A program made the position numbers and the translations under genes. From NCBI GenBank assembly GCA_037903475.1, contig JBAJFG010000566.1, positions 186,001 through 250,000 of the forward strand: a DNA stretch of 64,000 nucleotides, in the 5' to 3' direction. This DNA is from Ancylostoma caninum (Eukaryota > Nematoda > Chromadorea > Rhabditida > Ancylostomatidae). The notes beneath the pieces are model-generated. The model did no database searches. It had not been told where the DNA came from and saw only the letters and a program-made list of their open reading frames with translations. Of this stretch, positions 36,801-48,010 are shown piece after piece; the first letter of the stretch is position 1, and every line of letters starts with the position of its first letter.

Positions 36801-39800
36801 GACCTGGAATCAGCTTGTAACACTAACTTATTAATTACTAATTCACTAATTAATTTATACATATATTGCACAATGGAAGCTAACTGAGTAGCTAACCGAG
36901 AGTACAAGTACTGTTGAATATCCTTCCGAAGAAACCACAATAGTACACGAAATGTGTAAAAGCCAGAGCCAATATATTGAATGAACTCCACAAAAGGCCA
37001 CAGGCTCACCTTATTGTAAATTTCAGCCGGCTTGACCTCCAATCCAGCTGCCTCCGTCTTTCGAACACACCTGTTAAATAAAATTCGTGAGCAGAACTGG
37101 ATTTTAAAAAATCAAATGGAAAAGAAGTAAGACTCACGTGACGAACATGTGCTTGAGGACATTTTGATAAAGAAGTTTGGCTTGGTGCTCGATGACAGTT
37201 TCAGGCGTGATGTTAGATGGATAAGTCGACTTGTTGAATTCGACCAAGGCAAATAACTTAACAACAATCGAATTGAATTGAATGTGAAAATTTCGAATTG
37301 AAAAGTCTTAATACCTTTCGCCTCTCCACTTCGAAAGAGGAGTCATCAATCCAAGGTTCACAATACATCTTTAACGATACAGCAAGATTTTCGGGATCAG
37401 CTAACGCCTAAATGAGCTTCGTATGGAGCTCAAATCATCAGTGATAATAAAATTGAAACTTTAGATGGAATGCTCTTTATCAGTGCAAAATGAGAAAAAA
37501 TGAAAAAAAAGGCTAAAAGATTGGTGGAGAAAAGAGGAAGAAGGAGATGTAATTTGCAGAAAATGATGAACGACTGTGAAAAGAAGGATGTCGAAAGTGA
37601 TAGAATGAATTTCTGTGCCGAAAGTGATGGAATGAATTTCTGTGACGATAGAATAATTCAGAACGGCAATCAACAACATCTATGAAAGCCCAGCCGAGAA
37701 GTCGTAGTCAAAGGCAAAACCCTAAACACCTAAAACCCAAACAAGATCTCCAGTCTTGAGGAATGATGAGCATAAAATATGTGGAAGTAAAATGAGAATA
37801 CGTTTTGTGTTGAACATTCATGTCATCTGCATTTAAATAAGCGTCTGGAAACATGGACAGAAATTTTGAAAATATTTGAAGTTTTAAAAAAAATGAGACA
37901 GATGCTTCTGCAGGACTTCCAAAGTCTACTCGTTAACGAAGAGAAAAGGAAGCCCAAGTCTCATAAAAAGGAAAAGTGACTGCAAAATTAACCTCAGACG
38001 GTTAAACGGAAAGGAAAGCGTAACGGCCTAAAATTCCTTACATTCTCTGTCGGAGTACCACTGAGCATGTGTTCGTTGTCGTTAATGGGAGGTGGAAGCG
38101 GTGAGAACCCGCTACCTCGATCCTCACAAGGCACCTCGTAGACATCCGCGTTACCTTTCCCATCCTCATTTTGAGTGCACCGATACCGTTCAATTTGTGT
38201 TTCTAGTGCCTCGTTCTCACATTCCACTTGCTGTCGAACATCTTCGGCCAAGAAGGAAGAAGCAGGACAATCATCTAAACGGTCACATATTGAACGAATA
38301 CGCTGAGTGAAAGACGATATTAAAAGCAAACCAAGCTCACCTGAGAACAGCCACGGTTCTGCAGCAGAGCTAACGTACAGAAGGAAATAGGCGGAGGTGG
38401 TTCGAGTTCCACCGATAGCTTCTGACTCGATGTCACTCCATGCAGCACTCTCTACCCTCTGGTCGTTGAATTTTTCCCACTGATCATCATCTATTCCTGG
38501 AAAAGAAGTAAATGCATTGTATTTTGGAACAGCACAAATCATCAAACCTTTTCTAACATAAGCCCAGTAGTGTCCAGCGTTGGCGTGGCCCTGATGGATG
38601 GCCACTGCGTGCAGTTGGTATCCGTGTCGCTTCAGTTCTTCACGTTCATAAATCTCATCAATCATTCTAATCAGTTCCCCTTCTCGTAGAAGTAGTTCTG
38701 AATAAAGTAAAATGTGGTCAGCAAATTTAAGCTTGACCAGTGCCAAGCATCGAGACACATACAGTGGACGGCAATGGCGGTGGCCCATTTGCGGCCTCGA
38801 GAAGGACGTCACGCAACCGCGCCGCATGTGCCGTAACCGATGTTTTCTGCTGCTGTTATGTTATTTCTAGCAGCTTTTCTACCCGATTTCAAGGATTTTT
38901 GACCAAATCGGGAAGAAAAAAGCTTAGAAATAGCCTTCCGACGGCAGACGACACCGATCCCAACGCGCGCGGCGCGGTTGCGCGGCGTCCTTCTCGAGGC
39001 CGCAGATGGGCCACCCCCATTGCCGTCCACTGTAAATACCATACACGAGCACCACGAAACGGTAGAAAAAAAACGATATAAAATACAATATGTGAAGCAT
39101 GTATACAATTTCATGTAAGAGAGGTGCTGAATGGAGATCAAAAATGAAATTATATTCGACCCACGTTTGTGTTTGGCGATGAGTTCATTGGTGGAGCTTT
39201 CTAACACAGCAGCAAAGTCTTTCAACTGCGGCAAATTTGAAACGGTAGGTGGCACTACAAGAAAACAAAATGTCAGAAGACTGATAGAATTCACTGCAAC
39301 AAACATCAAGTGAAATAAATTTTCCTCACCTGGTGGTTTGTCCTCCACGAACGACTGGACTTTGTTGGCTGGACCAGTTAAAGGGATTGGACATGTGTCG
39401 TCATCCATCTTCTCATTAGGAGCGCTGGAACCATGAATAATATCCAAGAAGCTTTTGGAACGTAATCATATTTTTAAATTTTCTTTGACTCTGACCAAAA
39501 GACAAATCAGGGAAAATGGTAGAACAAAAGTGCAGAATTGAGCAGAATAAATAACGCTATTCCGCATATTGAATCGAACCTAGCGAATAATTTACTGTTA
39601 TGGAACTAACGATCCCAAGACATACGAAAGTTCTGAGTAATCTTAGATGGCCTAACACACGAACAAAACTCACCCATCAGAATCTCCTCCTCCTGCGAAC
39701 CGCAAAGTCGCCTTTAAAATGTTTGTTAGCCTGTCAGTATGATCCCCGATTGGAAACTCATTCATCCTAAATCATCCAAGAATGAGGACGAAGATGGTAT

Positions 39801-42800
39801 TTATGCCAAACGAGGCAATCCTGAATCCTTCCAATGCTGTGGCCTAGCCCGACAACACTCAATCCTGCTCATCACCACAAATATGGTAGGATAAACAAGT
39901 CATGTTGTCAAACATTTAACAGAATCAAGGTTTACAAATAGAGTTGGAGCGCGTAAATGAAAACAGCTAGTCACTGTGTCATATGACTGACACCCACGCC
40001 ATGTTACGTCACGTTGAGCATTTCCCTGAAACCTACCCTTTTAGTTCAGCACGAACATCGGCCAATTCGTTGCGCAGACGATTTCTTTCCTCCCGCAAAT
40101 TGCTGATGGTTTCGTAATTACTAAAAAAATATTAAAGAGCTAGAAGAGAGTGGTGAAAATAAAACATGAGTTGACGAAAAATAACCAACTAATCTTATTA
40201 CCTCGCCATGTAGCGGTCCATAAAGATGGTACGGGGAAAGTGGAAACGCAAATTGAGTTTTTCAGTTTCACCTTTAGTGCCATTGAAGAAGTAACGACCA
40301 AGTGAAAAGATCAGCACTGCAGGCAAAGACTCAAACCACGGCTGAAAAGATTTCTTTCGCTTTCTGAAAAACGCTGCGGAAATAATAACCATGTGACTCC
40401 AACGTTCATTAGGTAACAGACAATGCATATGAGTGGAGTTATCGCTCTACTGACTGTGAGGTCATGAAATCACAGTTCCACCAATGCGCACTGATCGTAA
40501 AACAATGAACACAGACTCGAAAAAGTTTTCACACTACATGAAAACTATGTTGACATTCATTTCATGAATGTACCAATATGTGAATATTCAAAAAAATGAA
40601 AACATTCTCCTTGCAAAACACAAAAAGGATGTTGACAACACCAGACTGAACTATTTGAAAGAAAAAATATCGTTTAGTGGTGGATACCGTATGAAAGTTT
40701 GAAAAAATAAACAGAGAACAGCAAACAGAAAACATAGAAATTGTACCTCTTTTCCTGAGTCGTTGAGGAATTGCTGCGCTTCCAAGGCGTCGTGTAAATT
40801 TCCGTGGGAAACGTGTATGGGGAATAAAGAAGTATACTCCAGCTTCGTCCATGTTTTATCTGAAAAAATGTGGTAACCTTGGTGCGTGTTTAAGGTAATG
40901 AGCAGTAAAGCAATAAAAGAGTAAACCAGAGCAAACTCTACGCCACTCTGGCATAGCCTCGAAAGAGCAAAAAAATTGAAAGAAACAATTTGAAGGGACC
41001 ATAAATGAGGACCAACCGCTAGTTGCACGTTCTGTCTGGTACCCGTGGAAAAGATCACGGATCCAATCGAGATGTGATCGAGAAGTTGGTTCCGAGGCGT
41101 GAGCCACCTGGCTATCGGTAACTGAAATTATTTTACCCAATGAAATTGAAATTTCGAAAAGAGGCAGTTCGAAAGGAGCTGCGACAAGAAAGGTTGTCCC
41201 AAAATTAATTTGCACAACAAATTCTATTAAAAACTGCCTTGAAACGCACCCATTTCTTCCGTCTTCACATCTTCCTTCTGTTCAGGCATGGTTCCATCCA
41301 CAATTATAGGAGTGGGCTCCACGGAAGCAGCCGGAGATGTTTCCATTTGATCAACGCTGCGGCTCGCAGTGAGGGGTGATGTTGGTTGCTAAAAAAGGAT
41401 GTGAGAAGTGTGATTTGATAACAAAATAAATTTTGAGCTAACCATGATCAGTTCTGATGGCGCTGTCTCCTTCGGCTGCTCTTCCTCTCCAGGCGGGGGT
41501 GCAGCTAGACCCTTCTCCATCCATTCCATTAAATTCGACATCATCTCCGATGCGTCCTGGAAGTTTCCGCTATCTTAAATACGCCTTCGACGAAGGAAAA
41601 CGTGTGAAATTGCAACCTGTTGTCGTCCAAGAATAACATCGCTCCTGCTCCGAGCCGCCAACGCGCTGACGATTTTGAGCGCTTCAGTTGGATCTATGTA
41701 ACGCCTATTTCCAATATCCATGCTTGCGAAAAGAAAACGCATTCTCTCTACTAAGTCGGCTTCAGTCGCTTGCTGAAAAGCAAAAAGTAAAGTAAAAACA
41801 GACAAGATGAATTGATGAGAAGAGATGGTGACTTACTTCTTCATTGGCTAAGCTTGGCTGTTTAGGGACATATTCATAGACGACACGACGAAAACGAGGC
41901 AAATGGAACAGCAGCTGAGCAACAACATTGAACCAGCAGGTGTTACCCGTATTGTGCAGACCAACCTAGGAAAAAAAAAACATGGGATTTCTTTTTCAAA
42001 GTCAGAAATTGCACTCTAGTGGGAGTAAGTTTGTAGGTCGCACAAAATAATCTGAAACAAGACGAACGTCTTACCGAGACACCTTCTTTCCTCAACATCT
42101 CTTCAGGGTTAGCCGGTAGAGACGAAATATAGGAACGATTTCCTGGAGGACCTTGAGAAATAAGTGACTCAGCTATGGCCCTAAAAATAACGCATGCATC
42201 AGAAATATTGCAACAATGGGGAAGGAATGTGGAATTTAGACAAATAACAAACTTTTCAATGTCGCTTTGTTCCCTCTCAGCTGCAGACGTAAGGGCCGGC
42301 ATTGGGGTGGTCGTGGATGCAGTAGATCCAGTACATGTCGTCGGGACAACATGCACAGCGCCGCTTTGCTGGGACATCTCTGCAGCGGCTTCTTCGATTG
42401 TCTGCATTGGCCTATTAGCACAACCCTGAGCCTGGAACTAGGACAGGTCATCTGCAGCCCTCAGCCACCTGGGTGGATCTCATTCCCCGCCAAAAGTAGG
42501 AACCGGTTCAGTCGAAAAATACAAAACTGTGAAAGCGTAACGACGGATAGAGTGATAACAGAGTTTCTTGCCAAATATAATAAACCCTATAACCAGTTAT
42601 TATGAAATCATATAGAGATTTAATACTGATTAGTACACATATATTCGTTATGAGATCAAGAGAAGAGAGAACTCGGGTGATCCCTCATAAATTGAGATCA
42701 GTGAAGAAACCAAGACTAATCACAGAGTCCACCTGAGAAAGTCTTGATCACCGTACCAATTCTAACGCGAGCTGCTAATGGAATTTCATGGGAAGCTTAT

Positions 42801-44431
42801 GATGTTGTAAGGGCAACTCTACCTGTGCTCCATGTGACACCTCTAGGTGAAATTCACCAAGTCTGTGACAACGCAAGCTCTCAATCGCTTCTTAGGTCTT
42901 TCGACCTATGAAAAAGTGATGAATAATGTCACCAATTCCATATTTACGTTTAATACGTGCTTGCAGCTTTCCTTCTGGAAAACCCTCGAAGAACGGAACT
43001 ACTGCAGGTTAAATTTTGACATGTCATGTTTTTCTCTTTCATTCCGTTTTGTAACAGTTCTATACTGTTACAAAACGGGATGAAAGAGAAAAATCAAGCG
43101 ACACAAGTGATCTACTTCACAAATTAACGTCACCGGAGCCACGTAGTTGGATCACACCCTCATAATTTCATTTCCGGATATTTTACTCCATTTTAAAATT
43201 TCATTCCTCGTATTCTGGAATGTTACACACTTCAAACAGATGATTAGCATAGATGCTAATCATGATACGAGGATGCTCGAAATTTTGGGAATCTGGTAAG
43301 AAATCAATGAATAGGTCTAGTTAAAAAGGGTGAGTCAAAGCATATAGGTTTGGCTATACTGAAGTGGGAAATAACTTGAATATAGATCCATCAACTACTT
43401 GTCTATATGAGATCCAGCCTGCGCTACCCCAATTAGTCAATTACGAACTTCCAACTGTAAGGGAAGAGTCACTCTTGTATTTAACTCGAGGGTGAAGTCA
43501 CTCACAGGACGTGGTGTTTGCGAGCGCTGTTGGTTTCTTTCAGTAGCGTGGTTGAGTTCATCCATGTAAACTCCAACGACTTCTTGTAGATACTCCTCTT
43601 CATTGCTTGTCTTCTGGCTTCGTAATCGCGGGTGCTACAATAGAAAAAGAATGGTAGGATTCTAAAGTTGGGAAAAGGAAACATGACCAGATTCTAAAAA
43701 GGGATATAGACCAGCACCCTAGAAAAGTATAACGTTAAACGTTGAATTGCACAGAATTTCAACTGCTATGTTATATTTATCTGAATAAAATTTAGGAAAA
43801 ATGCTTCTAGCATAATCCAATTGGAAATTTAAAAAAAAATCAACTAACCCTGATCGCCTTCAGGCATAAATCTTCGTTAAAATCCGACGACCCCAAAAAC
43901 GATCGGATACATTCTATTGTATATTGTTCCTCCACACTTGGACCACCTCCAGTCTAAAAAAAAAAAAACTGGAAGGATAAGCGGACGCTGATCAATGGTA
44001 AAGTGACACTACAATATGAAATGTCATGATTTTAAATACAGAACAGAATTTTTACCTCTCGAAAAGTGACCGCAAGCGGAGGCGCTGGAGCTTTTGCGTT
44101 ATATGCCGGAGGCGGTGACTTCACAGGTGCGAAAACTGGTTGCTGTGGCCTGTGAGTCATATCAGCTACCTAAACTGGAGAAGATGAAAGAAATAAAATT
44201 GTCAACTTAATGTTATTACTGGCTTGAGAAAAACCGGTTCCATTTACAAAGAACCTAGAATTTGCCCCAATAAGCAGCATGATCGCAAACCACGAAAGGA
44301 CGAAAATTTTCCGGACAAACATTTTGGAAATGAGCGTTGCTGGAACTTGTAGGCACCAGTCTGGCTTGATAGTCTGCGGGGTCAGGCTTCGGTTGAACAT
44401 CCATCGCATCTTTCTTGTTTATTTCTGCCAT
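33826..44431 (-). CDS. Ubiquitin carboxyl-terminal hydrolase, USP25/USP28 type
   Basis: Cysteine protease that removes ubiquitin from substrates, probably cytosolic or nuclear. Exons by high-low coordinate: 44431-44321, 44169-44056, 43953-43849, 43634-43506, 42431-42253, 42180-42075, 41965-41837, 41772-41617, 41556-41443, 41388-41250, 41121-41017, 40859-40747, 40341-40202, 40120-40037, 39766-39674, 39424-39330, 39254-39165, 38697-38548, 38496-38341, 38274-38042, 37407-37315, 37256-37138, 37070-37010, 36803-36486, 36414-36314, 36153-36054, 35823-35746, 35667-35515, 34129-34034, 33975-33826. Phases agree at every junction; the total is about 1,270 aa. The Cys box [12 protein letters not shown] is in exon 7, the His box [10 protein letters not shown] in exon 18, and the acidic residue follows in [14 protein letters not shown] ubiquitin-interacting motif ([12 protein letters not shown]) spans exons 5-6, as in USP25/28. 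Helical C-terminal exons match that family's extension. Exon 36803-36486 may hide one more intron (about 36550-36620), and an extra exon within 36810-37009 is possible. Confidence 0.92.
35998..36033. repeat. (TTAA)n microsatellite in a USP intron
   Basis: Nine or so perfect TTAA units lie just downstream (plus strand) of the intron that separates exons 36153-36054 and 35823-35746. Confidence 0.9.
37590..37648. repeat. Two-unit tandem repeat (about 26 bp) in a USP intron
   Basis: GAAAGTGATAGAATGAATTT and GAAAGTGATGGAATGAATTT follow each other within the 630-bp intron between exons 38274-38042 and 37407-37315. Confidence 0.7.
38762..39032. mobile_element. MITE family A, copy 1, in a USP intron
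   Basis: TA-flanked element starting CAGTGGACGGCAATGGCGG and ending in the inverted sequence (CCATTGCCGTCCACTG). The arms remain complementary through GGCCCATTTGCGGCCTCGAG and GACG-CGCGCGGCGC, and the middle (TATTTCTAGCAGCTTTTCT versus AGAAAAAAGCTTAGAAATA) also pairs, so the whole 271 bp folds on itself. TA target duplication and CAGT ends point to Tc1/mariner-type mobilisation (inference). It lies between USP exons 39254-39165 and 38697-38548. Confidence 0.9.
43029..43093. repeat. 29-bp-stem hairpin in a USP intron
   Basis: TTTTTCTCTTTCATTCCGTT... and its reverse complement are separated by a 7-base loop (TTCTATA). One pair is a G-U wobble; the others match. It lies in the intron between exons 43634-43506 and 42431-42253. 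It could be a small foldback remnant or a small-RNA precursor. Confidence 0.7.
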
Positions 44432-44437
44432 TTCTAC
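44432..44437 (-). promoter_or_regulatory. Probable trans-splice acceptor of the USP gene
   Basis: On the minus strand a run of T is followed by TTGTAG and then AAATGG, so the acceptor ends two bases before the chosen ATG. This pattern is usual for spliced-leader addition in nematodes and supports that start over the in-frame ATG 36 bases upstream. Confidence 0.55.
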
Positions 44438-44830
44438 AAAAAAAACTCTCAGTGAGTCATCAGACAACGGCGGTCTTTTGCTTCACGGAATTGCAGTCTA
44501 TTGAGACACGAGTAGAAGGACTAGAAACCGAACAAGAATGAAAGAAGAACAAGGAACGCAGAAGAAATTATGGAAAGTGGTGGAAAATTGAGAAAATTCT
44601 CGCGTTGGCACGGTGCCAGGATTACCTGGCGCTTTGCCAAGCGCTCGCTGCGTAGCTGCCCACCATCCCCCGCACTGCGGGCGGACGGCGCATTTGGAAA
44701 AAGCAGGCGGCGTTTGAACAGCTGATTTCTGACGTCGATTCCAAACGAAAGAGCCTTGTAAGTAATTGAAATGTCAAGCAGAGAACTGTCCACAATTATG
44801 AAAATCCGTGGAAAGTCGCGGTTCCCAAAA

Positions 44831-45075
44831 CTGTCGAATTTTTCCGATCTACAGGAAGCTCCAAATGTCCGCAGACAAGAGGGACGTGGCCACGACGCGG
44901 CTTTAGACAGAGACACAGGCGCTCGGCATGCTGCCACTGGTTGGCTGCAGAGTCAGAGAAGCCAGAGGCAGCATAGAGAGCGCCTGTGTCTGATCAAGGA
45001 GCCGCGCCGTGGCCACGCCCTCTTGACTGCGGACATTTGGAGCTTCCTGTACGTACGAGGACGCGAAAAATACGC
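44831..45075. mobile_element. Foldback element just upstream of the USP start
   Basis: The left arm ACAGGAAGCTCCAAATGTCC, then GCAGACAAGAGGGACGTGGC and AGACACAGGCGCT, is mirrored on the right by AGCGCCTGTGTCT, GCCACGCCCTCTTGACTGC and GGACATTTGGAGCTTCCTGT. The arms exceed 80 bases. It is about 400-640 bp upstream of the USP ATG. Confidence 0.85.
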
Positions 45076-45156
45076 GTGTTGGACGTGGTCCAAATCTATT
45101 GCCGTGGGCTTGGCTCACGCCCAACATCATGAAAAGGGCCATTTTAAACGCATCAG

Positions 45157-45398
45157 GTACAGTCTATTAGCTCACAGAGGGCGCCCGATCCGACTTTGTC
45201 CGCAACTACGACTTCACCATTTTTAGGCTAACCGATCTATTTTTTGCACTTTTTTGATATCCATATGGTGTGGTTCCTTCCATTCTTATGTTTCCCCGCT
45301 GCCGTCCGCTAAAATATCCTTCCAGACGCACTCTGCAGGCAAAGTCGTAATTGCAGACAAAGTCAGATCAGGCGCCTTCTGTGAGCTAATAGACCATG
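45157..45398. mobile_element. MITE family B, copy 2
   Basis: Same orientation as the copy at 14021-14263 and nearly identical over its length, including GATATCCATATGGTGTGG and both TATTAGCTCACAGAGGGCGC-type ends. Its right end abuts a diverged relative. Confidence 0.92.
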
Positions 45399-45667
45399 TG
45401 TATAGCCGATTAGCTCAGAGAAGACCAATGGAGTGACTTCGTCTGCAATTACGACCACACTAACGATGCGAGGACGCCGCAGATTGCATCTGGAAAGACT
45501 AGATGACAATAAGGAGACACCAAAATGGAAGGAATCACACCGACTATGTACATGTCAAAACTTACAGAAAAAAGCATGAAAAATAAAACATTCGGCTCAC
45601 TCTGTACTGAGGTCGTAATTACACACAATGTCACTCCATCGGCCCTTCTGAGCTTATACGCCATACG
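45398..45667. mobile_element. Diverged relative of MITE family B, abutting copy 2
   Basis: The ends GTATAGCCGATTAGCTCAGA and (inverted) GTATGGCGTATAAGCTCAGA are followed on both sides by GGAGTGACTTCGTCTGCAATT-like arms. It shares the TTAGCTCA terminus and the CAATTACGAC segment with family B, but its interior differs. Confidence 0.75.
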
Positions 45668-46414
45668 CTAGGCTGCTGCAGAGTGGACTCTCTCGCACGC
45701 TCCTCAACACCTGTTTGGACAGGTCAAAACAGAAAGCAGCATGATCGATCGTGAATCAGAGCTATGATATCAATGGAATGTGTGGATGCGCAGACAGTCA
45801 GAGTGCAGCTTTGAAGGTTAAGCAGAACATGCAAGCTGGTTGATTTTTCTGGAGTCGTAAATAGTGAATGAAAGCTGTTCGAGAAAAGAGTAACGTGTAT
45901 ATGTATCTGAGGAACGATGGTATACGGGTTTTGTTTATTTTGTGAAGAGGGGGGGGGGGGATCCGGATGCTCTCGAATTCCACCGAACAGGCGGTTCAGG
46001 TTTTGTCGGCTGTTTCGCGCTACATACACTCACTCTACGACTCGGAATAAAACAAAAATCATCGAGCAATGATCCTCCGATCGCTAATGTGGGTTTTAGA
46101 CACAGCTATGTAGCTCCTCTCCGGATACACTAAATTGACTGCGAGTATCGTACTGTTGTTATCCTACATAGATGGTTTTCGCTTAAATGCTGCGAAAACG
46201 TCGAGGATGTACAGGCAATTGAACGGAATTTACTTGAAATTTGAGGACATCGCCAAATTTTTTCAGGAACTAATTTAATTTAATTAGATGCTAGGAGAGA
46301 TCCGAAGGTTTTTGCACGATTTGCGCGAAAATCAACAGTAATTTGCAAGGGATTCGACGAAACACTGCAAAAGGCATAGTCTACCCTGACATTCTCTGGA
46401 ATCCGTCGCGCACG

Positions 46415-46615
46415 CAGGGGTGGGAGTTCGAAATTACTTTATAAAATAGTTGACTTTAAAACTTTGAATACACTTATTTTAACTGTTTATTTTCGCCATT
46501 ACTCGTATTAAAGAACAATTGTTATTAATTAATGTTGTGATTAATGACTTTATTATTTTTATTTTCCACACCAATAGCGGAGCCCTACATTTTCCTCACG
46601 CGCCCATACACTTTC
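46415..46615. mobile_element. Probable eroded copy of the hAT-type element
   Basis: GGGGTGGGAGTTCGAAATTACTT followed by an AT-rich core and TTTTATTTTCCACA resembles the order of segments in the element at 14786-15049 (TCGAAATTACTT, AT-rich core, TTTTATTTTCCATC). The ends are not preserved. Confidence 0.4.
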
Positions 46616-47288
46616 TACATCTGCTTCGACAGGTTAGAACTGGAAGAAGGAGAATCGGGCTAGATTTAGAACGGTGACATCAGTGAAATGTGAAGATGCG
46701 CAGACGACCAGAGTGCAGCATTTGGAGTGCCATGTGTTGTGAGCCTCGATCACTGAAGTCTGCATAATGTGTGGTGACTCTTCCACGATCTAACACCCAT
46801 GACGAGAGGCATGAACCCTCTCGATTTTTTGCTGGCTCCTAAAACCCGAAACTCCTTATTGAAAGACAATAGTAGGGACTTCATGGTATGGAAAGCGCGA
46901 AACTCATAATGGGAATGATGGTTCCAAATGAAGATGTTCGCAGTCCACACTTCTCAAGGCTAGCCATATGTAGACTTTGCGAGAACTGTTCCTCGGCGCC
47001 TCCAATCTCCAGAGGAGTAGAGCGTATGGATGTCCAGCCTTACCTATGCGATGCTTCCTTCTAGGAGGGATGGTGGAAGACCCGTACAGTATACTCGTTA
47101 CTAGGAAGAAGGGCAAACCGATTAAATCAATTAGTTTATTTAGTGATTTGGAAACCAACGCGAGAATTTAAACGTTCGATTTTGCATGTCTCTCAGGGCG
47201 CAGCACGAGGTGGTCACTGACCACCAGGACTTAGTAGCGTCCTACAGATTCAGGGTGTTTAGCACCAATTTCCGGGGCTGAACGTATA

Positions 47289-47630
47289 CTAACACTGCCG
47301 CTATAGTCCTTGAGGACTGTAGCACCTTGCGTCGCCGTCGCCGGCGACTGTGAGGCCGATACGCATCGATTGTGGGCGGAGCGGCGGCGGCGGCCGGCGT
47401 CGCCGGCGACTGGCGATCGCCAACATCGGCGGCCGCCAATGTTGGCGACTGTGACGTCGGTGCGTATCGATTGGTCGCCAACATTGACGATCGGCGGCCG
47501 CCAATGTTGGCGACTGCGGCGCCGGTGCGTATCGATTGCGAGGGGTGCCAACATTGGCGGCCGCCGTCACCGGCGACGGCGACGCAAGGTGCTATACTCC
47601 TCGAGGAGTATAGCGGCTACCTAATGTTAG
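47289..47630. mobile_element. GC-rich foldback element with internal repeats
   Basis: The left end CTAACACTGCCGCTATAGTC and the right end (reverse complement CTAACATTAGGTAGCCGCTA) carry a mini-palindrome (CTCCTCGAGGAGTATAG on the right) and then AGCACCTTGCGTCGCCGTCG arms. Inside, GTGCGTATCGATTG and GGCGGCCGCCAATGTTGGCG are repeated two or three times. The high GC gives long false ORFs on both strands. Confidence 0.85.
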
Positions 47631-47801
47631 ACACAAGCAGATTTCAGAGAGGCACGTCTGGAGGATCACCAAAATTGTGGCTGAAGATCATTGTCGCTCA
47701 ACCATTTGCTCCATCCCTACCCTGCACTCTGGTGCGCTCCAGGGATAATCAAGTGTTGTTTAACCTGTAGGAGACGTATCATGTTGGAATTTTGACTGTA
47801 G

Positions 47802-48010
47802 ATGCGCACTATACCAACAAGTATCTCCCAAAGTGGCACATTTCGTTTTTGAGAAACCATCTTCGTTTTTGAAAAAACCGTCATTAATGGTAAAAAGTAG
47901 TTTTTGACCATTTTTTGGCCATTAATGACGGTTTTTTTTTCAAAAACGAAGACGGTTTCTCAAAAGGAAAGATGACACTTTGGGGGAGAGTTGATACCAA
48001 CTAGGCGCAT
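47802..48010. mobile_element. Foldback element with a near-perfect hairpin core
   Basis: ATGCGCACTATACCAACAAG at the left pairs with the right end TTGATACCAACTAGGCGCAT. The core arms run CCCAAAGTG, GAGAAACC, TCTTCGTTTTTGAAAAAACC and GTCATTAATGG, meeting at about 47905. Confidence 0.85.

Noticed and set aside
47231..47770. Overlapping ORFs of 80-132 codons on both strands
   Set aside because: High-GC foldback element; stop codons are rare there in every frame.
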